Assembly (NCBI GenBank): GCA_945881885.1
Contig: CAMCVI010000005.1
Span: forward strand, 89,375 to 153,374
Source: Chryseobacterium gleum
GTDB lineage: Bacteria; Bacteroidota; Bacteroidia; Flavobacteriales; Flavobacteriaceae
DNA length: 64,000 nucleotides
Reading direction: 5' to 3'
Numbering within the stretch: position 1 is the stretch's first letter; each line of letters starts with the position of its first letter. The notes beneath the pieces are model-generated. The model searched no databases. It saw nothing but the letters and a program-made list of their open reading frames with translations, and was not told the origin of the DNA. This document shows, piece after piece, positions 54,685 through 63,998 of this stretch. Made by a program: the position numbers and the translations under genes.

Positions 54685-57519
54685 CTAATGTGCTTCCAAC
54701 CAGTTTTTACCACTACCAATTTCCACTTCTAACGGAACAATCATTTTAAAAGCGTTTTCCATTTCGTGTTTTATCATCGGTTGAATTTTTTCTAATTCGC
54801 TGTTATGCACATCAAAAACCAATTCATCATGCACTTGCAATAACATTTTGGATTGCCAATTTTCCGATTTTAGTTTTTTATGAATGTTAATCATCGCGAT
54901 TTTAATAATATCTGCCGCCGAACCTTGAATCGGAGCATTTACGGCATTTCTTTCTGCACCACCACGAACTATTGCGTTTGCAGAATTTATATCTTTTAGA
55001 TAACGTCTTCTGCCCGAAATGGTTTCTACATAACCATTTTCTCTTGCAAAATCTACTTGTTCAGAAATAAATGATTTCAATTTCGGATAGGTTTTGTAAT
55101 AGGCATCAATCAACTCGGCACTTTCTTTCCGTGATAAATTGGTTTGATTACTCAATCCGAAAGCCGAAACACCATACACAATTCCGAAGTTGACGGTTTT
55201 GGCGTGACTTCTTTGTTCTTTTGTTACTTCTTCTAAAGGAATATTAAAGACTTTAGCCGCCGTACTTTTATGAATGTCTTCGTTGTTTCTAAACGCAGCT
55301 ATCATATTTTCTTCTCCACATAAAGCAGCAATAATTCGTAATTCAATTTGAGAATAATCGGCAGAAACTAAGGTGTAATTTTCATCTCTAGCAATAAATG
55401 CTTTTCTAATTTGTTTGCCTCTTTCGGTACGAATTGGAATGTTCTGCAAATTCGGATTATTAGAACTCAAACGTCCTGTTGCTGCAACCGTTTGCATGTA
55501 TTCGGTATGCACACGCCCGGTTTTAATATCTACCTGATTCGGTAATGCGTCTATGTAAGTACTTTGTAATTTCACCATTTGACGCCATTCTAAAATGTCT
55601 TTTACAATCGGATTGTCGTTGGCTAAATAGCTTAAAATTTCTTCACCGGTAGCGTATTGCCCTGTTTTGGTTTTCTTTTGTTTTGCACCGCCAATTTTCA
55701 TTTTGTCAAATAACACATCGCCTAATTGTTTTGGCGAAGCCAAATTGAAGGTTTCACCAGCAGTTTCATAGATTTTTTGTTCTAAAGCTTTGCTTTCAGC
55801 CGTCATTTCTACTGACATTTTTTGCAAGAAATCGACATCCAAATTAATACCTTCTTTTTCCATATCGGCTAAAACAGGTACTAACGGAATTTCAATTTCA
55901 TCATATAATTTTTTCGTGCCTACTTTTTCTAAAATAGGTAAAAAATGATTTTTTAATTGAATAGTTATATCGGCATCTTCTACAGCGTATTCTTTGACAT
56001 CATCCAAAGGAATATCACGCATATTGCCTTGGTTTTTTCCTTTTTTCCCAATTAATTCGGTAATAGATTTTGGCGAATATTTCAAATAAGTTTCACTTAA
56101 AATATCCATATTATGTCGCATATCTGGATTAATCAAATAATGTGCAATCATCGTATCGAATAAATTGCCTTTGACTTCAATTCCGTATTGAGAAAGAATT
56201 TTTAAATCGTATTTAATGTTTTGACCCACTTTTTCAATGTTTTCATTTTCGAAAAACGGCTTAAATTTTTCTATTAAAACCTGAGCTTCTTCTCTGTTTT
56301 CTGGAAATGGCACATAAAATCCTTTTCCTTTTTCCCATGAAAAGGCCAATCCTACTAATTCTGAATTTAAAGCATCTAAACCCGTTGTTTCTGTATCAAA
56401 GCACACCGAAGTTTGATTCAATAAATTCAGAATGAACATTTTTGTTGGTAAATCGCCTTGCACGTTTTGGTAAAAATGTTCTGTATTTTCTAAAGTTGCA
56501 TAATATGAAGTGGGTGTTTCGGCTACATCTTCCGCATCAGAAAAACCGAATAAATCGTATTGCTCATCATTCGTTTTTTTAACGGGCGCTTTCTTTAAAA
56601 CTGGAGTTTCAGAAGTAGTTTCTTCCGCAGTTGCTGCTGGATTGTATAATTTATCAAATTGCGCTTTCATTTGTCGGAATTCTAATTCCATAAACAAAGC
56701 ATCCGTTTTTTCAACATCTGGTGTAGATAATTCGTAATCTTTTTCATCAAAAGTCACTGGGCAATCTAATAAAATGGTTGCTAATTTTTTAGATAAAATA
56801 CCTTGGTCTTTATTGGCTTCAATTTTGTCTTTTAAGGCGCCTTTTAGTTTATCTGTATTGTCTAAAAGATTTTCCATCGAACCAAATTCGGCTAATAATT
56901 TCTTAGCCGTTTTTTCACCAACTCCAGGTAATCCAGGAATATTATCCACGGCATCACCCATCATTCCTAAAAAGTCAATTACTTGTAATGGGTGTTCTAT
57001 TTCAAATTTGGCTTGTACTTCAGGAATTCCCCAAATTTCAATATCATTTCCCATTCTGGCAGGACGATACATAAAAATATTTTCCGAAACCAATTGAGCA
57101 AAATCCTTATCGGGCGTTACCATAAAGACTTTATAATTTTCTTTTTCGGCTTGTTTGGCAATTGTTCCAATTAAGTCGTCAGCTTCAAAACCTGCTACTT
57201 CTATAATCGGAATGTGCATGGCACGCAATAAATCTTGAATATAAGGCACCGCAATTTTTATGGCTTCGGGAGTAGCATCTCTGTTGGCTTTGTACTGTTC
57301 GAACATTTCCAATCGAAACGTACTACCGCCTTTATCAAAAGCAACTGCTAAATGATCTGGTTTTTCCCGTTTTATGACGTCCATCAAGGCATTCATAAAC
57401 CCCATAATGGCAGAAGTATCCATGCCTTTTGAGTTGATTCTTGGATTTTTTATAAAGGCATAATAGCCTCGAAAAATTAATGCGTAAGCGTCTAAAAGAA
57501 ATAAGCGTTTTTGTGACAT
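54685..57519 (-). CDS. polA: DNA polymerase I
   Basis: The start MSQKRLFLLDAYALIFRGYY at 57519 is the family N-terminus; the longer frame is rejected. The 944-residue protein has a 5'-3' exonuclease domain (1-300; GFEADDLIG, FLGMMGDAVDNIPGLPGVG). It has an active-looking 3'-5' proofreading domain (SVCFDTETTGLD near residue 372) and a polymerase domain with motif A SADYSQIELRIIAAL, motif B RSHAKTVNFGIVYGVS and motif C LQVHDELVFD. It removes RNA primers and fills gaps. The linker region (about 320-350) is low in complexity. Confidence 0.97.
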   Translation of the reverse strand: MSQKRLFLLDAYALIFRGYYAFIKNPRINSKGMDTSAIMGFMNALMDVIKREKPDHLAVAFDKGGSTFRLEMFEQYKANRDATPEAIKIAVPYIQDLLRAMHIPIIEVAGFEADDLIGTIAKQAEKENYKVFMVTPDKDFAQLVSENIFMYRPARMGNDIEIWGIPEVQAKFEIEHPLQVIDFLGMMGDAVDNIPGLPGVGEKTAKKLLAEFGSMENLLDNTDKLKGALKDKIEANKDQGILSKKLATILLDCPVTFDEKDYELSTPDVEKTDALFMELEFRQMKAQFDKLYNPAATAEETTSETPVLKKAPVKKTNDEQYDLFGFSDAEDVAETPTSYYATLENTEHFYQNVQGDLPTKMFILNLLNQTSVCFDTETTGLDALNSELVGLAFSWEKGKGFYVPFPENREEAQVLIEKFKPFFENENIEKVGQNIKYDLKILSQYGIEVKGNLFDTMIAHYLINPDMRHNMDILSETYLKYSPKSITELIGKKGKNQGNMRDIPLDDVKEYAVEDADITIQLKNHFLPILEKVGTKKLYDEIEIPLVPVLADMEKEGINLDVDFLQKMSVEMTAESKALEQKIYETAGETFNLASPKQLGDVLFDKMKIGGAKQKKTKTGQYATGEEILSYLANDNPIVKDILEWRQMVKLQSTYIDALPNQVDIKTGRVHTEYMQTVAATGRLSSNNPNLQNIPIRTERGKQIRKAFIARDENYTLVSADYSQIELRIIAALCGEENMIAAFRNNEDIHKSTAAKVFNIPLEEVTKEQRSHAKTVNFGIVYGVSAFGLSNQTNLSRKESAELIDAYYKTYPKLKSFISEQVDFARENGYVETISGRRRYLKDINSANAIVRGGAERNAVNAPIQGSAADIIKIAMINIHKKLKSENWQSKMLLQVHDELVFDVHNSELEKIQPMIKHEMENAFKMIVPLEVEIGSGKNWLEAH

Positions 57520-57643
57520 AATTGGTTTTTTAACTTTACGCTTGTAAAAATACAATTCTTTAAATAAAAAATCTTTGTTAAATTTCAATAAATATTTATG
57601 TTAATTGTGAACTTGTTAGTTAATTTGCATAAAATAAAATAAC

Positions 57644-58873
57644 ATGAAAGGTTTACTACCACTTCTTATATTATTAATTGTTGAATTTTATTCGTTTCAG
57701 GCAATTAAAACGATTACCAAAAACAAATGGGTTTTATTAGTATACCTAGTTATTTCCATAATTTCGATGCTTTTTATCGTGTATTCTTTCATGAATTTTG
57801 ATAGAGGTAAAGGCCAAAACAAAACTAGTTTATTTGTCATTGGCATGGCTTTACTAATTTATGTTCCTAAAATCCTGATTTTTTTAATATTATTTATAGA
57901 AGATGTTTCACGTTTGGTTGAAGCCGTGATTATGAGCTTTGTTGATGAAAACAGAGAACAATTTTTTACCCCAAGAAGACGTTTTGTGAGCCAGATTGCC
58001 TTAGGAATTGCTACTATTCCTTTTGCTTCTTTACTTTATGGAATGACAATTGGAAAATATAATTTTAAAGTAATGCGACAACAAATTTTTTTCGATGATT
58101 TACCTGAAGAATTTGATGGGATGACGATTACTCAAATTTCAGATATTCATAGCGGTAGTTTTGATGAAGATACCGATAAAATAAAATATGCTGTAGATTT
58201 AATTAACCAACAAAACTCTGATTTATTATTGTTTACTGGTGATATTGTAAATACGCACGCTAAAGAAATGAATCCTTGGATTGCTACGTTTAAAGGATTG
58301 TACCAACCAAAATTAGGTAAATTTTCCATTTTAGGGAATCATGATTATGGAAAATATTACGATTGGGATTCGGAAAAAGAAGAAATTCAAAATTTTGAAG
58401 ATATAAAAAACATTCACAAAAAAATAGATTTTACTTTGTTACTTAATGAGAATGTAAAAATTCAAAAAGGCACTAGTGAAATTGTATTAGTAGGTGTTGA
58501 AAATTGGGGTGTACATTTTGGCAAAAAAGGCGATTTAAAAAAGGCAACATCAAATGTTAAACCAGAAGATTTTAAAATATTGATGAGTCACGATCCAAGT
58601 CACTGGGAAAATGAAATCAAAAATAATGATATCCATTATCATTTAACATTATCAGGCCATACGCATGGTATGCAATTTGGAATAGAAATTCCGGGTTGGT
58701 TCAAATGGAGCCCTGTGCAGTATGTTTACAAACAATGGGCAGGTTTGTATGAAAATGCCGGAAGATATATTTACGTTAACAGAGGATTTGGCTTTCACGC
58801 CTATCCTGGTAGAGTGGGAATTATGCCTGAAATTACCGTTATTGAGTTAAAAAAAACCAAAAAAGAGGCGTAA
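57644..58873 (+). CDS. Membrane-anchored metallophosphoesterase, YaeI-like
   Basis: The 409-residue protein begins with three or four hydrophobic helices (about residues 1-125, with a break), then a phosphoesterase domain: TQISDIHSGSF (near 165), LLFTGDIVNTHA, SILGNHDYGKY, LMSHDPSHW and LSGHTHGMQFG. This is the branch that includes B. subtilis YkuE and E. coli YaeI, which act on lipid phosphates at the membrane. Its real substrate is not known. Divergent from polA. Confidence 0.9.
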   Translation: MKGLLPLLILLIVEFYSFQAIKTITKNKWVLLVYLVISIISMLFIVYSFMNFDRGKGQNKTSLFVIGMALLIYVPKILIFLILFIEDVSRLVEAVIMSFVDENREQFFTPRRRFVSQIALGIATIPFASLLYGMTIGKYNFKVMRQQIFFDDLPEEFDGMTITQISDIHSGSFDEDTDKIKYAVDLINQQNSDLLLFTGDIVNTHAKEMNPWIATFKGLYQPKLGKFSILGNHDYGKYYDWDSEKEEIQNFEDIKNIHKKIDFTLLLNENVKIQKGTSEIVLVGVENWGVHFGKKGDLKKATSNVKPEDFKILMSHDPSHWENEIKNNDIHYHLTLSGHTHGMQFGIEIPGWFKWSPVQYVYKQWAGLYENAGRYIYVNRGFGFHAYPGRVGIMPEITVIELKKTKKEA

Positions 58874-58893
58874 TTGCTTAAAAAATGCGCAAT

Positions 58894-58927
58894 TTTGTTT
58901 GATATATTAAAAAAATATATACATTTG
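58894..58927 (+). promoter_or_regulatory. Promoter of the thioredoxin-fold gene
   Basis: TTTG at 58898-58901 (or 58894-58897) and TACATTTG at 58920-58927 are spaced 18 (or 22) bp apart, close to the Bacteroidota -33/-7 layout. Confidence 0.6.
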
Positions 58928-58947
58928 TTTAATAAACAATTCGGTCC

Positions 58948-59244
58948 ATGTCGAAATTTGGAGAACTTATAGATGCACAAGTGCCAGTATTAATTGATTT
59001 TTTTACAGAATGGCATGAACAATCCATCGTTATGAATGAAACAATTCGTCACGTTGCTGCCGCCTTAGGCGATAAAGCAAAAGTGATTAAAATTGATGTA
59101 GATAAAAATAAAGAGTTAGCGGAAGCACTTCGTATTAAGGGCTTGCCAACATTTATGATTTACAAAGATGGTCAAATGGTTTGGAGACAAAGTGGTGAAT
59201 TTGATGCCAATACTTTGATTTCTCTTATTCAAGAGCAAGCTTAG
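58948..59244 (+). CDS. Thioredoxin-fold protein lacking the active-site cysteines
   Basis: The 98-residue protein spans a whole thioredoxin domain (VPVLIDFFTEWHEQS, VIKIDVDKNKELAEALRIKGLPTFMIYKDGQ with the cis-Pro, MVWRQSGEFDA). In place of WCGPC it has WHEQS, and there is no Cys anywhere, so it cannot do disulfide exchange. Close relatives with the same loss occur in flavobacteria, suggesting a kept, non-redox role such as protein binding. It has its own promoter. Its stop overlaps the stop of a decayed gene on the other strand. Confidence 0.85.
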   Translation: MSKFGELIDAQVPVLIDFFTEWHEQSIVMNETIRHVAAALGDKAKVIKIDVDKNKELAEALRIKGLPTFMIYKDGQMVWRQSGEFDANTLISLIQEQA

Positions 59245-59499
59245 GCGATTTTTTCAAATTTAAATCCTTTACTTTTTAATGTTTTAATGGTTTTTTCTAG
59301 ACTATTGAGCCTATTTTATTTTGGCTTAATGCTGTCATTAAACAAAAATATACTTCCTGAAACAACATTATTATCTACATTTTAATAACACTTTTTGCCG
59401 AAATTTTGGCGTCGTAATCTTTGCTTAACACATCCTACATGATTATTTTGTAGCCTAATTTTCTTAATTTATGGGATTGCGCAGGGATTATTTTCCATA
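59241..59499 (-). pseudogene. Remnant of a polysaccharide deacetylase (NodB-like) gene
   Basis: The minus strand can be read, with changes of frame, as the C-terminal part of a polysaccharide deacetylase. YGKIIPAQSHKLRKLGYKII is followed by M, a TAG where W is expected, and DVLSKDYDAKISAK. After a one-base shift comes KCY, a TAA, NVDNNVVSGSIFLFNDSIKP, K, a TAA, and NRLNSLEKTIKTLKSKGFKF to EKIA and a TAA stop. The usual family reading is GYKIIMWDVLSxDYD and SGSIxLFHDS. Three stops and one frameshift make it non-functional, and its 5' part is missing where the DUF2723 terminator begins. It fills most of the 317-bp space between the flanking genes. Confidence 0.85.
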
Positions 59500-59538
59500 A
59501 AAAATGCCCCAAATAGTGTCAAACTCTTTGGGGCAATT
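59498..59538 (-). terminator. Terminator of the DUF2723 gene
   Basis: TGCCCCAAA pairs with TTTGGGGCA around about 14 nt, with six T on the minus strand. Confidence 0.8.
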
Positions 59539-59561
59539 TCATAATGGCTTATTTTTTTGGT

Positions 59562-62500
59562 CTATTCAATTTCTCTTTTATATTCGCCCATCATGTTATT
59601 GAAGTTATTGAATTTTATACGTTGGGAATTATAAAACTCTAAATCGCCATTTTCCTGAGCTAGTAATAATAGCGAACGATAAATGTCAATTTCTCTATAA
59701 ATTTCCCTACGATAAAACGCTTTTTGTTTTTCGGATTGCGAATGAAAGAAAGTTAATTTTTCTTGGTATTTTTTAATCAGTTGATTTATAATTTTTCTAG
59801 CTTCCTCTATCTTGCCAATTTTATAATATCCTTCGGCAAATGGTTCTACTGTTGTATAATACTCAAAGTAATCAATTGGCATGTTTTTCATGGCAATTTC
59901 AATTACTTTTGCCGCTTTATCAAACTTCTTTTCTTCAATTAACGCTTCCATTAAACGGGAAAGATTGTTCCTGTACGACAATGCATTTTTGCGCGTTTCT
60001 GGATCGTGATAAATTTTATCGCTGCCAGCGTTACCCCAAGTCCATTGGTTGATGATTTTATAAGTTTTTTCAGTGTCAATATAACCCATATCGTAAGGGT
60101 TTCCTTCTTTTAATTTGGTTCTTATAGGCACTAATTTATAAACCATACCGTCTAATTGTAGGTATTCTTTCATCCAAATATAATCGTCTGCACCAAAACT
60201 TCCTGGCGAAAAATAAATTGGTCTTTTCCAGTTGTTGGCATTAAAAATATCTAACATCAAAATTCGGTTTTTATAAATCGCTCCGCCTTTTAATTTCAAA
60301 TCAATTTGTGGCACAATAGCATTGTAATATTTTTTATCTACAACTTTATTTTTAATGATGTTTTGCTTGTCAATTTTTACTTTCAAGTGCTCACTTGGAT
60401 AAAAATGTACAAATTGTCCATTCTTCATTTCTTTTTTAGAACGATCGTCTTTTAAGAAATCTAAAGTTAAACCTAAATCTAAAGTATCGGTTGTTCTTTC
60501 ATTAAACAAGCAATAATTTCTTTTGTCGCCCACATATTGATCATGTGTAAACGAAATAGGCAACGCATCTGATTTATTTGATTTGACTTTCATTTCGTCA
60601 ATATACCAATCAGTTGCTAACAAACTTGTGTTTACAATTCTAACATCCGTTCGGTATTGTTCAATTTCTTGTAAATACCACATTGGAAAAGTGTCATTAT
60701 CACCAATTGTAAATAATATAGCATTGGGTTCGCAGGAATCTAAATAAGCTTTTGCCATAGCCACAGCGGTGTATTTTCCACTTCTGTCATGGTCATCCCA
60801 GTTTTCAGTTGCTAAAACTATTGGTGAAGCTAATAAAGCAGTCGCCAATACTGCAGGAAGCGCTATTTTAGGCGATACATATTTTAAAATATATTGATAA
60901 ATGGCATAAATTCCAACGCCAATCCACATCGCAAAAATATAAAAAGAACCTACTAAAGCGTAATCTCTTTCTCTAGGTTCGAAAGGTCGTTCGTTTAAGT
61001 AAATTTTTAAAACTAAGCCAGTGAATAAAAACAGCAGCAATAAAACGTAAAACGATTTCCATTCTTTTTGAGCATGATAAACCATTCCGATAATGGCTAA
61101 AATAAAAGGCAAAAAGAAATAAGTATTTCTTCCTTTGTTGTTTTTCATATCGGTAGTTAATTTACTTTGATTGTCTAAATGTAAATTGTCAATAAAGCTA
61201 ATGCCGCTTAGCCAATTACCTTCTAAACTTTCATAATTTCCTTGTAAATCATTTTGTTTTCCAACGAAATTCCACATTAAATATCTGAAATACATGTATC
61301 CAAATTGGTATTCAAACATAAATTTCATATTGTCAGAAAACGATGGTTTTTCAATAGTTAAGTAGTCACCATAAGTTTTTAAAAATTCCTCATATTCGTC
61401 TAATCCAAGTTTGTTTGATGCAAATTGACTTCTAAAATCAGAAACAATTTCGGTAAATTGACCTAATTTGTCTTCATCCGTTTCGCCAGTTTCTTCGTCA
61501 TAAAAAGCTTCATGATTTACGCTAAATTCTAACGGTTTTGTAAATGTCATGTAGTTTTTAGCGTGTTCTTCACTCCAAAGTCTTGGCAAAAAAGCATTGT
61601 GTTTAGAGTTTGGATTGTGTTTGCCGTTGATATAATTATTGGTAATAATATATTTTCCAGTTTTTTCGTCTCTTTCGTAGTTTGGTTTTTCATCAGAATA
61701 CGGATTTTCCTCATCAGCTCCAGCGTAAGTATTTGAAAACTGTGGACCATAAAACAATTTTGTTTCTCCATACTGTTCTCTGTTGTAATAGGCTAATACT
61801 TCGGCAGCATCACTAGGTTTATTTTCATTGATGTTGATGTTTGAATTGGCTCTAACAGGCAACATAATCCAAGTTGAAAAACCAATTAAAATAAATAATA
61901 TGCTTAATAATAAGGTATTGAATTCTACTAATGCTTTTTTCTTAGTATATGCTAATCCAAAATAAAAACCAGCTATAATTAACAAAAAAGCTATAATGGT
62001 TCCAGAATTGAATGGTAAACCTAATGAATTTACTGCGAAAATTTCTGTTTTTGCAAAAAACGATAATGTATAAGGTAGAAGGAATTTGAAAATAAACATC
62101 AAAATCGCCAATATTACCACGTTGGCAATTATGAAGTTTTTAACTGTAATTTTCTTTTGTGTTTTAAAAAAATATAACATTCCAATAGATGGCAAGGTTA
62201 ATAATGCCAAAAAGTGCACCCCAAAAGAGAGTCCAATTACTAATGAAATTAAAATCACCCATTTATTTCCTCTTTCAGTTTCTAGCTCTTCTTCCCATTT
62301 TAGACCTAACCAAAATAACAAAGCAATAAACAAAGAAGCCATTGAATACACTTCAGCTTCTACAGCATTAAACCAAAAACTATCTGTAAATGTAAAAGAT
62401 AAAGCAGCAATTAAAGATGCGCCAAGGGTAAGTTTTGCTGTTTCATTATTCCATTCAGAAGTGGCGATAACTATTTTTCTTATAATTTTAGATGCCGACC

Positions 62501-62789
62501 AAAACATAAATAATATAGTAAAAGCGCTTGAAAATACTGATACCATATTTACCATCAAAGCAATTTGGCTATCATTTGAAGCAAACATTGCAAAAAACGC
62601 ACCAATCATTTGATATAATGGTGCCCCAGGCGGGTGTCCTACTTCTAATTTGGCAGCTGTGGCAATATATTCACCACAATCCCAAAAACTCATAGTAGGT
62701 TCTACGGTTAAAGTGTAGGCAACTAATGCAATTATAAAAGCAAACCAACCCAAGTAGGTATTCCATTTGCTGTAATTAAATAAAGTCAT
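59562..62789 (-). CDS. DUF2723 family multi-pass membrane protein
   Basis: The 1075-residue protein begins with the DUF2723 region (YTLTVEPTMSFWDCGEYIATAAKLEVGHPPGAPLYQMIGAFFAMFA, residues 26-71), in which the Asp, Glu and His resemble the active site of GT-C glycosyltransferases. About 12-13 helices run to residue 700, with a large loop around 320-510. A soluble C-terminal part (about 700-1075) follows, with TIGDNDTFPMWYLQEIEQYRTDVRIVN and a TPR-like end (FDKAAKVIEIAMKNMP). It is probably a lipid-linked glycosyltransferase acting outside the inner membrane; family knowledge, not proof. The decayed deacetylase lay just downstream and may once have been its partner. Confidence 0.88.
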   Translation of the reverse strand: MTLFNYSKWNTYLGWFAFIIALVAYTLTVEPTMSFWDCGEYIATAAKLEVGHPPGAPLYQMIGAFFAMFASNDSQIALMVNMVSVFSSAFTILFMFWSASKIIRKIVIATSEWNNETAKLTLGASLIAALSFTFTDSFWFNAVEAEVYSMASLFIALLFWLGLKWEEELETERGNKWVILISLVIGLSFGVHFLALLTLPSIGMLYFFKTQKKITVKNFIIANVVILAILMFIFKFLLPYTLSFFAKTEIFAVNSLGLPFNSGTIIAFLLIIAGFYFGLAYTKKKALVEFNTLLLSILFILIGFSTWIMLPVRANSNININENKPSDAAEVLAYYNREQYGETKLFYGPQFSNTYAGADEENPYSDEKPNYERDEKTGKYIITNNYINGKHNPNSKHNAFLPRLWSEEHAKNYMTFTKPLEFSVNHEAFYDEETGETDEDKLGQFTEIVSDFRSQFASNKLGLDEYEEFLKTYGDYLTIEKPSFSDNMKFMFEYQFGYMYFRYLMWNFVGKQNDLQGNYESLEGNWLSGISFIDNLHLDNQSKLTTDMKNNKGRNTYFFLPFILAIIGMVYHAQKEWKSFYVLLLLFLFTGLVLKIYLNERPFEPRERDYALVGSFYIFAMWIGVGIYAIYQYILKYVSPKIALPAVLATALLASPIVLATENWDDHDRSGKYTAVAMAKAYLDSCEPNAILFTIGDNDTFPMWYLQEIEQYRTDVRIVNTSLLATDWYIDEMKVKSNKSDALPISFTHDQYVGDKRNYCLFNERTTDTLDLGLTLDFLKDDRSKKEMKNGQFVHFYPSEHLKVKIDKQNIIKNKVVDKKYYNAIVPQIDLKLKGGAIYKNRILMLDIFNANNWKRPIYFSPGSFGADDYIWMKEYLQLDGMVYKLVPIRTKLKEGNPYDMGYIDTEKTYKIINQWTWGNAGSDKIYHDPETRKNALSYRNNLSRLMEALIEEKKFDKAAKVIEIAMKNMPIDYFEYYTTVEPFAEGYYKIGKIEEARKIINQLIKKYQEKLTFFHSQSEKQKAFYRREIYREIDIYRSLLLLAQENGDLEFYNSQRIKFNNFNNMMGEYKREIE

Positions 62790-62875
62790 ATATGCTAAAT
62801 TAATTTAGATTACAAAGAAACTATTTATTGGAGAGATTACCAATTAATTTTTTCTTAAAATTATTTAAAAAATTA

Positions 62876-62906
62876 TTTGTAGAGTATAAAATATATATTA
62901 CATTTG
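62876..62906 (+). promoter_or_regulatory. Promoter of tRNA-Gln
   Basis: TTTG (62876-62879), a 19-bp spacer and TACATTTG (62899-62906) make a textbook Bacteroidota promoter, ending 21 bp before the tRNA. Confidence 0.75.
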
Positions 62907-62927
62907 CACTCGCAATTATTAAATAAT

Positions 62928-62998
62928 TGGTTCATGGTGTAATGGTAACACTACTGTTTTTGGTGCAGTCATTCAAGGTTCGAGTCCTTGTGAACCAA
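62928..62998 (+). tRNA. tRNA-Gln (anticodon TTG)
   Basis: The 71-nt tRNA has acceptor TGGTTCA/TGAACCA, discriminator A, D arm ATGGTGTAATGGTAAC, anticodon stem ACTGT/GCAGT with loop TTTTGGT (anticodon TTG), and T arm CAAGGTTCGAGTCCTTG. CCA is not encoded. It has its own promoter and terminator and so is a single-gene unit. Confidence 0.95.
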
Positions 62999-63000
62999 CT

Positions 63001-63033
63001 AAAAAATCCCGTTTGAAAAAACGGGATTTTTTT
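63001..63033 (+). terminator. Terminator of tRNA-Gln
   Basis: AAAAAATCCCGTTT pairs with AACGGGATTTTTTT; the A-run makes it also usable by the minus-strand stress gene ending at 63056. Confidence 0.85.
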
Positions 63034-63055
63034 ATTTGTAACACATTGAAATCAA

Positions 63056-63880
63056 TTATATTTTAAATGCAATTACGGGTCTTTTAGCGTGGTTAACTAA
63101 ATCTTCAGAAATACTTCCGTTTAAAAAGTGGGCCAGCCCTTTTCTACCATGTGTACAAACCGCAATTACGTCAGAGTTGGAATCTTTTGCAAAATGTAAA
63201 ATTCCTTTTTCCACATTAATGTCATTATAAATGTGAGTAGAATAATCAGAAAAGTGAAATTCTTCAATAAAGTTTCTAACTTTTTCTTCTGAAGCTCTAG
63301 TTGTGCTAAAATTATTTGGTGTAATAACATGCAATAAATTAATATGGGCTCCAAAATATTTAGCAAAATCAACTACTTTTTCAAAAGGTTTTCTAATTTC
63401 AAAAGAAAAATCAGAGGCAAAAGTAAGATTATCTACTTTAAAATCTTCTTCTTCTTTTTTAATTACCAATACCGGTATTTCCGAATTTCTCACCACTTTT
63501 TCAGCGTTAGACCCCACAAACATTTCGTGAAATCCGCTTGCGCCGTGAGAACCCATTACTACTAAATCGACATGGTGTTTTTTAGCGTTATCCATAATTC
63601 CATCAAAGGCCATGCTAAATTGTACAATAGTGGAAACTTTTATGTCGTTTAAATAACTGGCATTTTCAAGCTCTTCTAATTTGGCTACAGCCGCGTTTTT
63701 AAAAAACATTAATTCAGGAATTTCATGCGAGGTATGAAGTGCATCATTGCCTGAAGTTGATAATTCCAACATGTGTAATAATATTATTTCGCCATTATTT
63801 TTTTTGGCAATTTGCGCGGCTACTTTTAAAGCATTTTCGGCGTGTTTTGAAAAGTCGGTAGGCACTAAAATTGTTTTCAT
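63056..63880 (-). CDS. Tandem universal stress protein
   Basis: The 274-residue protein has two UspA domains. The first (1-140) has TILVPTDFSKHAENALKVA and the ATP-binding loop GSHGASGFHEMFVGSNAEKV (G-2x-G-9x-GS). The second (about 145-274) has LTFASDFSFE and THGRKGLAHFLNGSISEDLV, also with a nucleotide-binding loop. Such double-domain Usp proteins are common in flavobacteria and respond to stress. The probable promoter is TAAATTCG at 63921-63928, a variant -7 word. Confidence 0.92.
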   Translation of the reverse strand: MKTILVPTDFSKHAENALKVAAQIAKKNNGEIILLHMLELSTSGNDALHTSHEIPELMFFKNAAVAKLEELENASYLNDIKVSTIVQFSMAFDGIMDNAKKHHVDLVVMGSHGASGFHEMFVGSNAEKVVRNSEIPVLVIKKEEEDFKVDNLTFASDFSFEIRKPFEKVVDFAKYFGAHINLLHVITPNNFSTTRASEEKVRNFIEEFHFSDYSTHIYNDINVEKGILHFAKDSNSDVIAVCTHGRKGLAHFLNGSISEDLVNHAKRPVIAFKI

Positions 63881-63965
63881 AGGATTAAGTTTAATTATTG
63901 TTTAAGTTACTATAAAGTTACGAATTTATAATGGAATAGACTCACTTTTTTTGAAAAATGAAATT

Positions 63966-63998
63966 TTTGTACTTTTTAAAAAAAATGTTGTATATTTG
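63966..63998 (+). promoter_or_regulatory. Promoter running out of the window
   Basis: TTTG (63966-63969), a 21-bp spacer and TATATTTG (63991-63998) point rightwards, so a plus-strand gene or tRNA is expected just past the window end. Confidence 0.6.

Noticed and set aside
62086..62613. Plus-strand open frame of 175 codons opposite the DUF2723 gene
   Set aside because: It is antisense to a well-supported conserved gene, is rich in Lys/Asn/Ile from reversed membrane codons and has no promoter or recognisable family.
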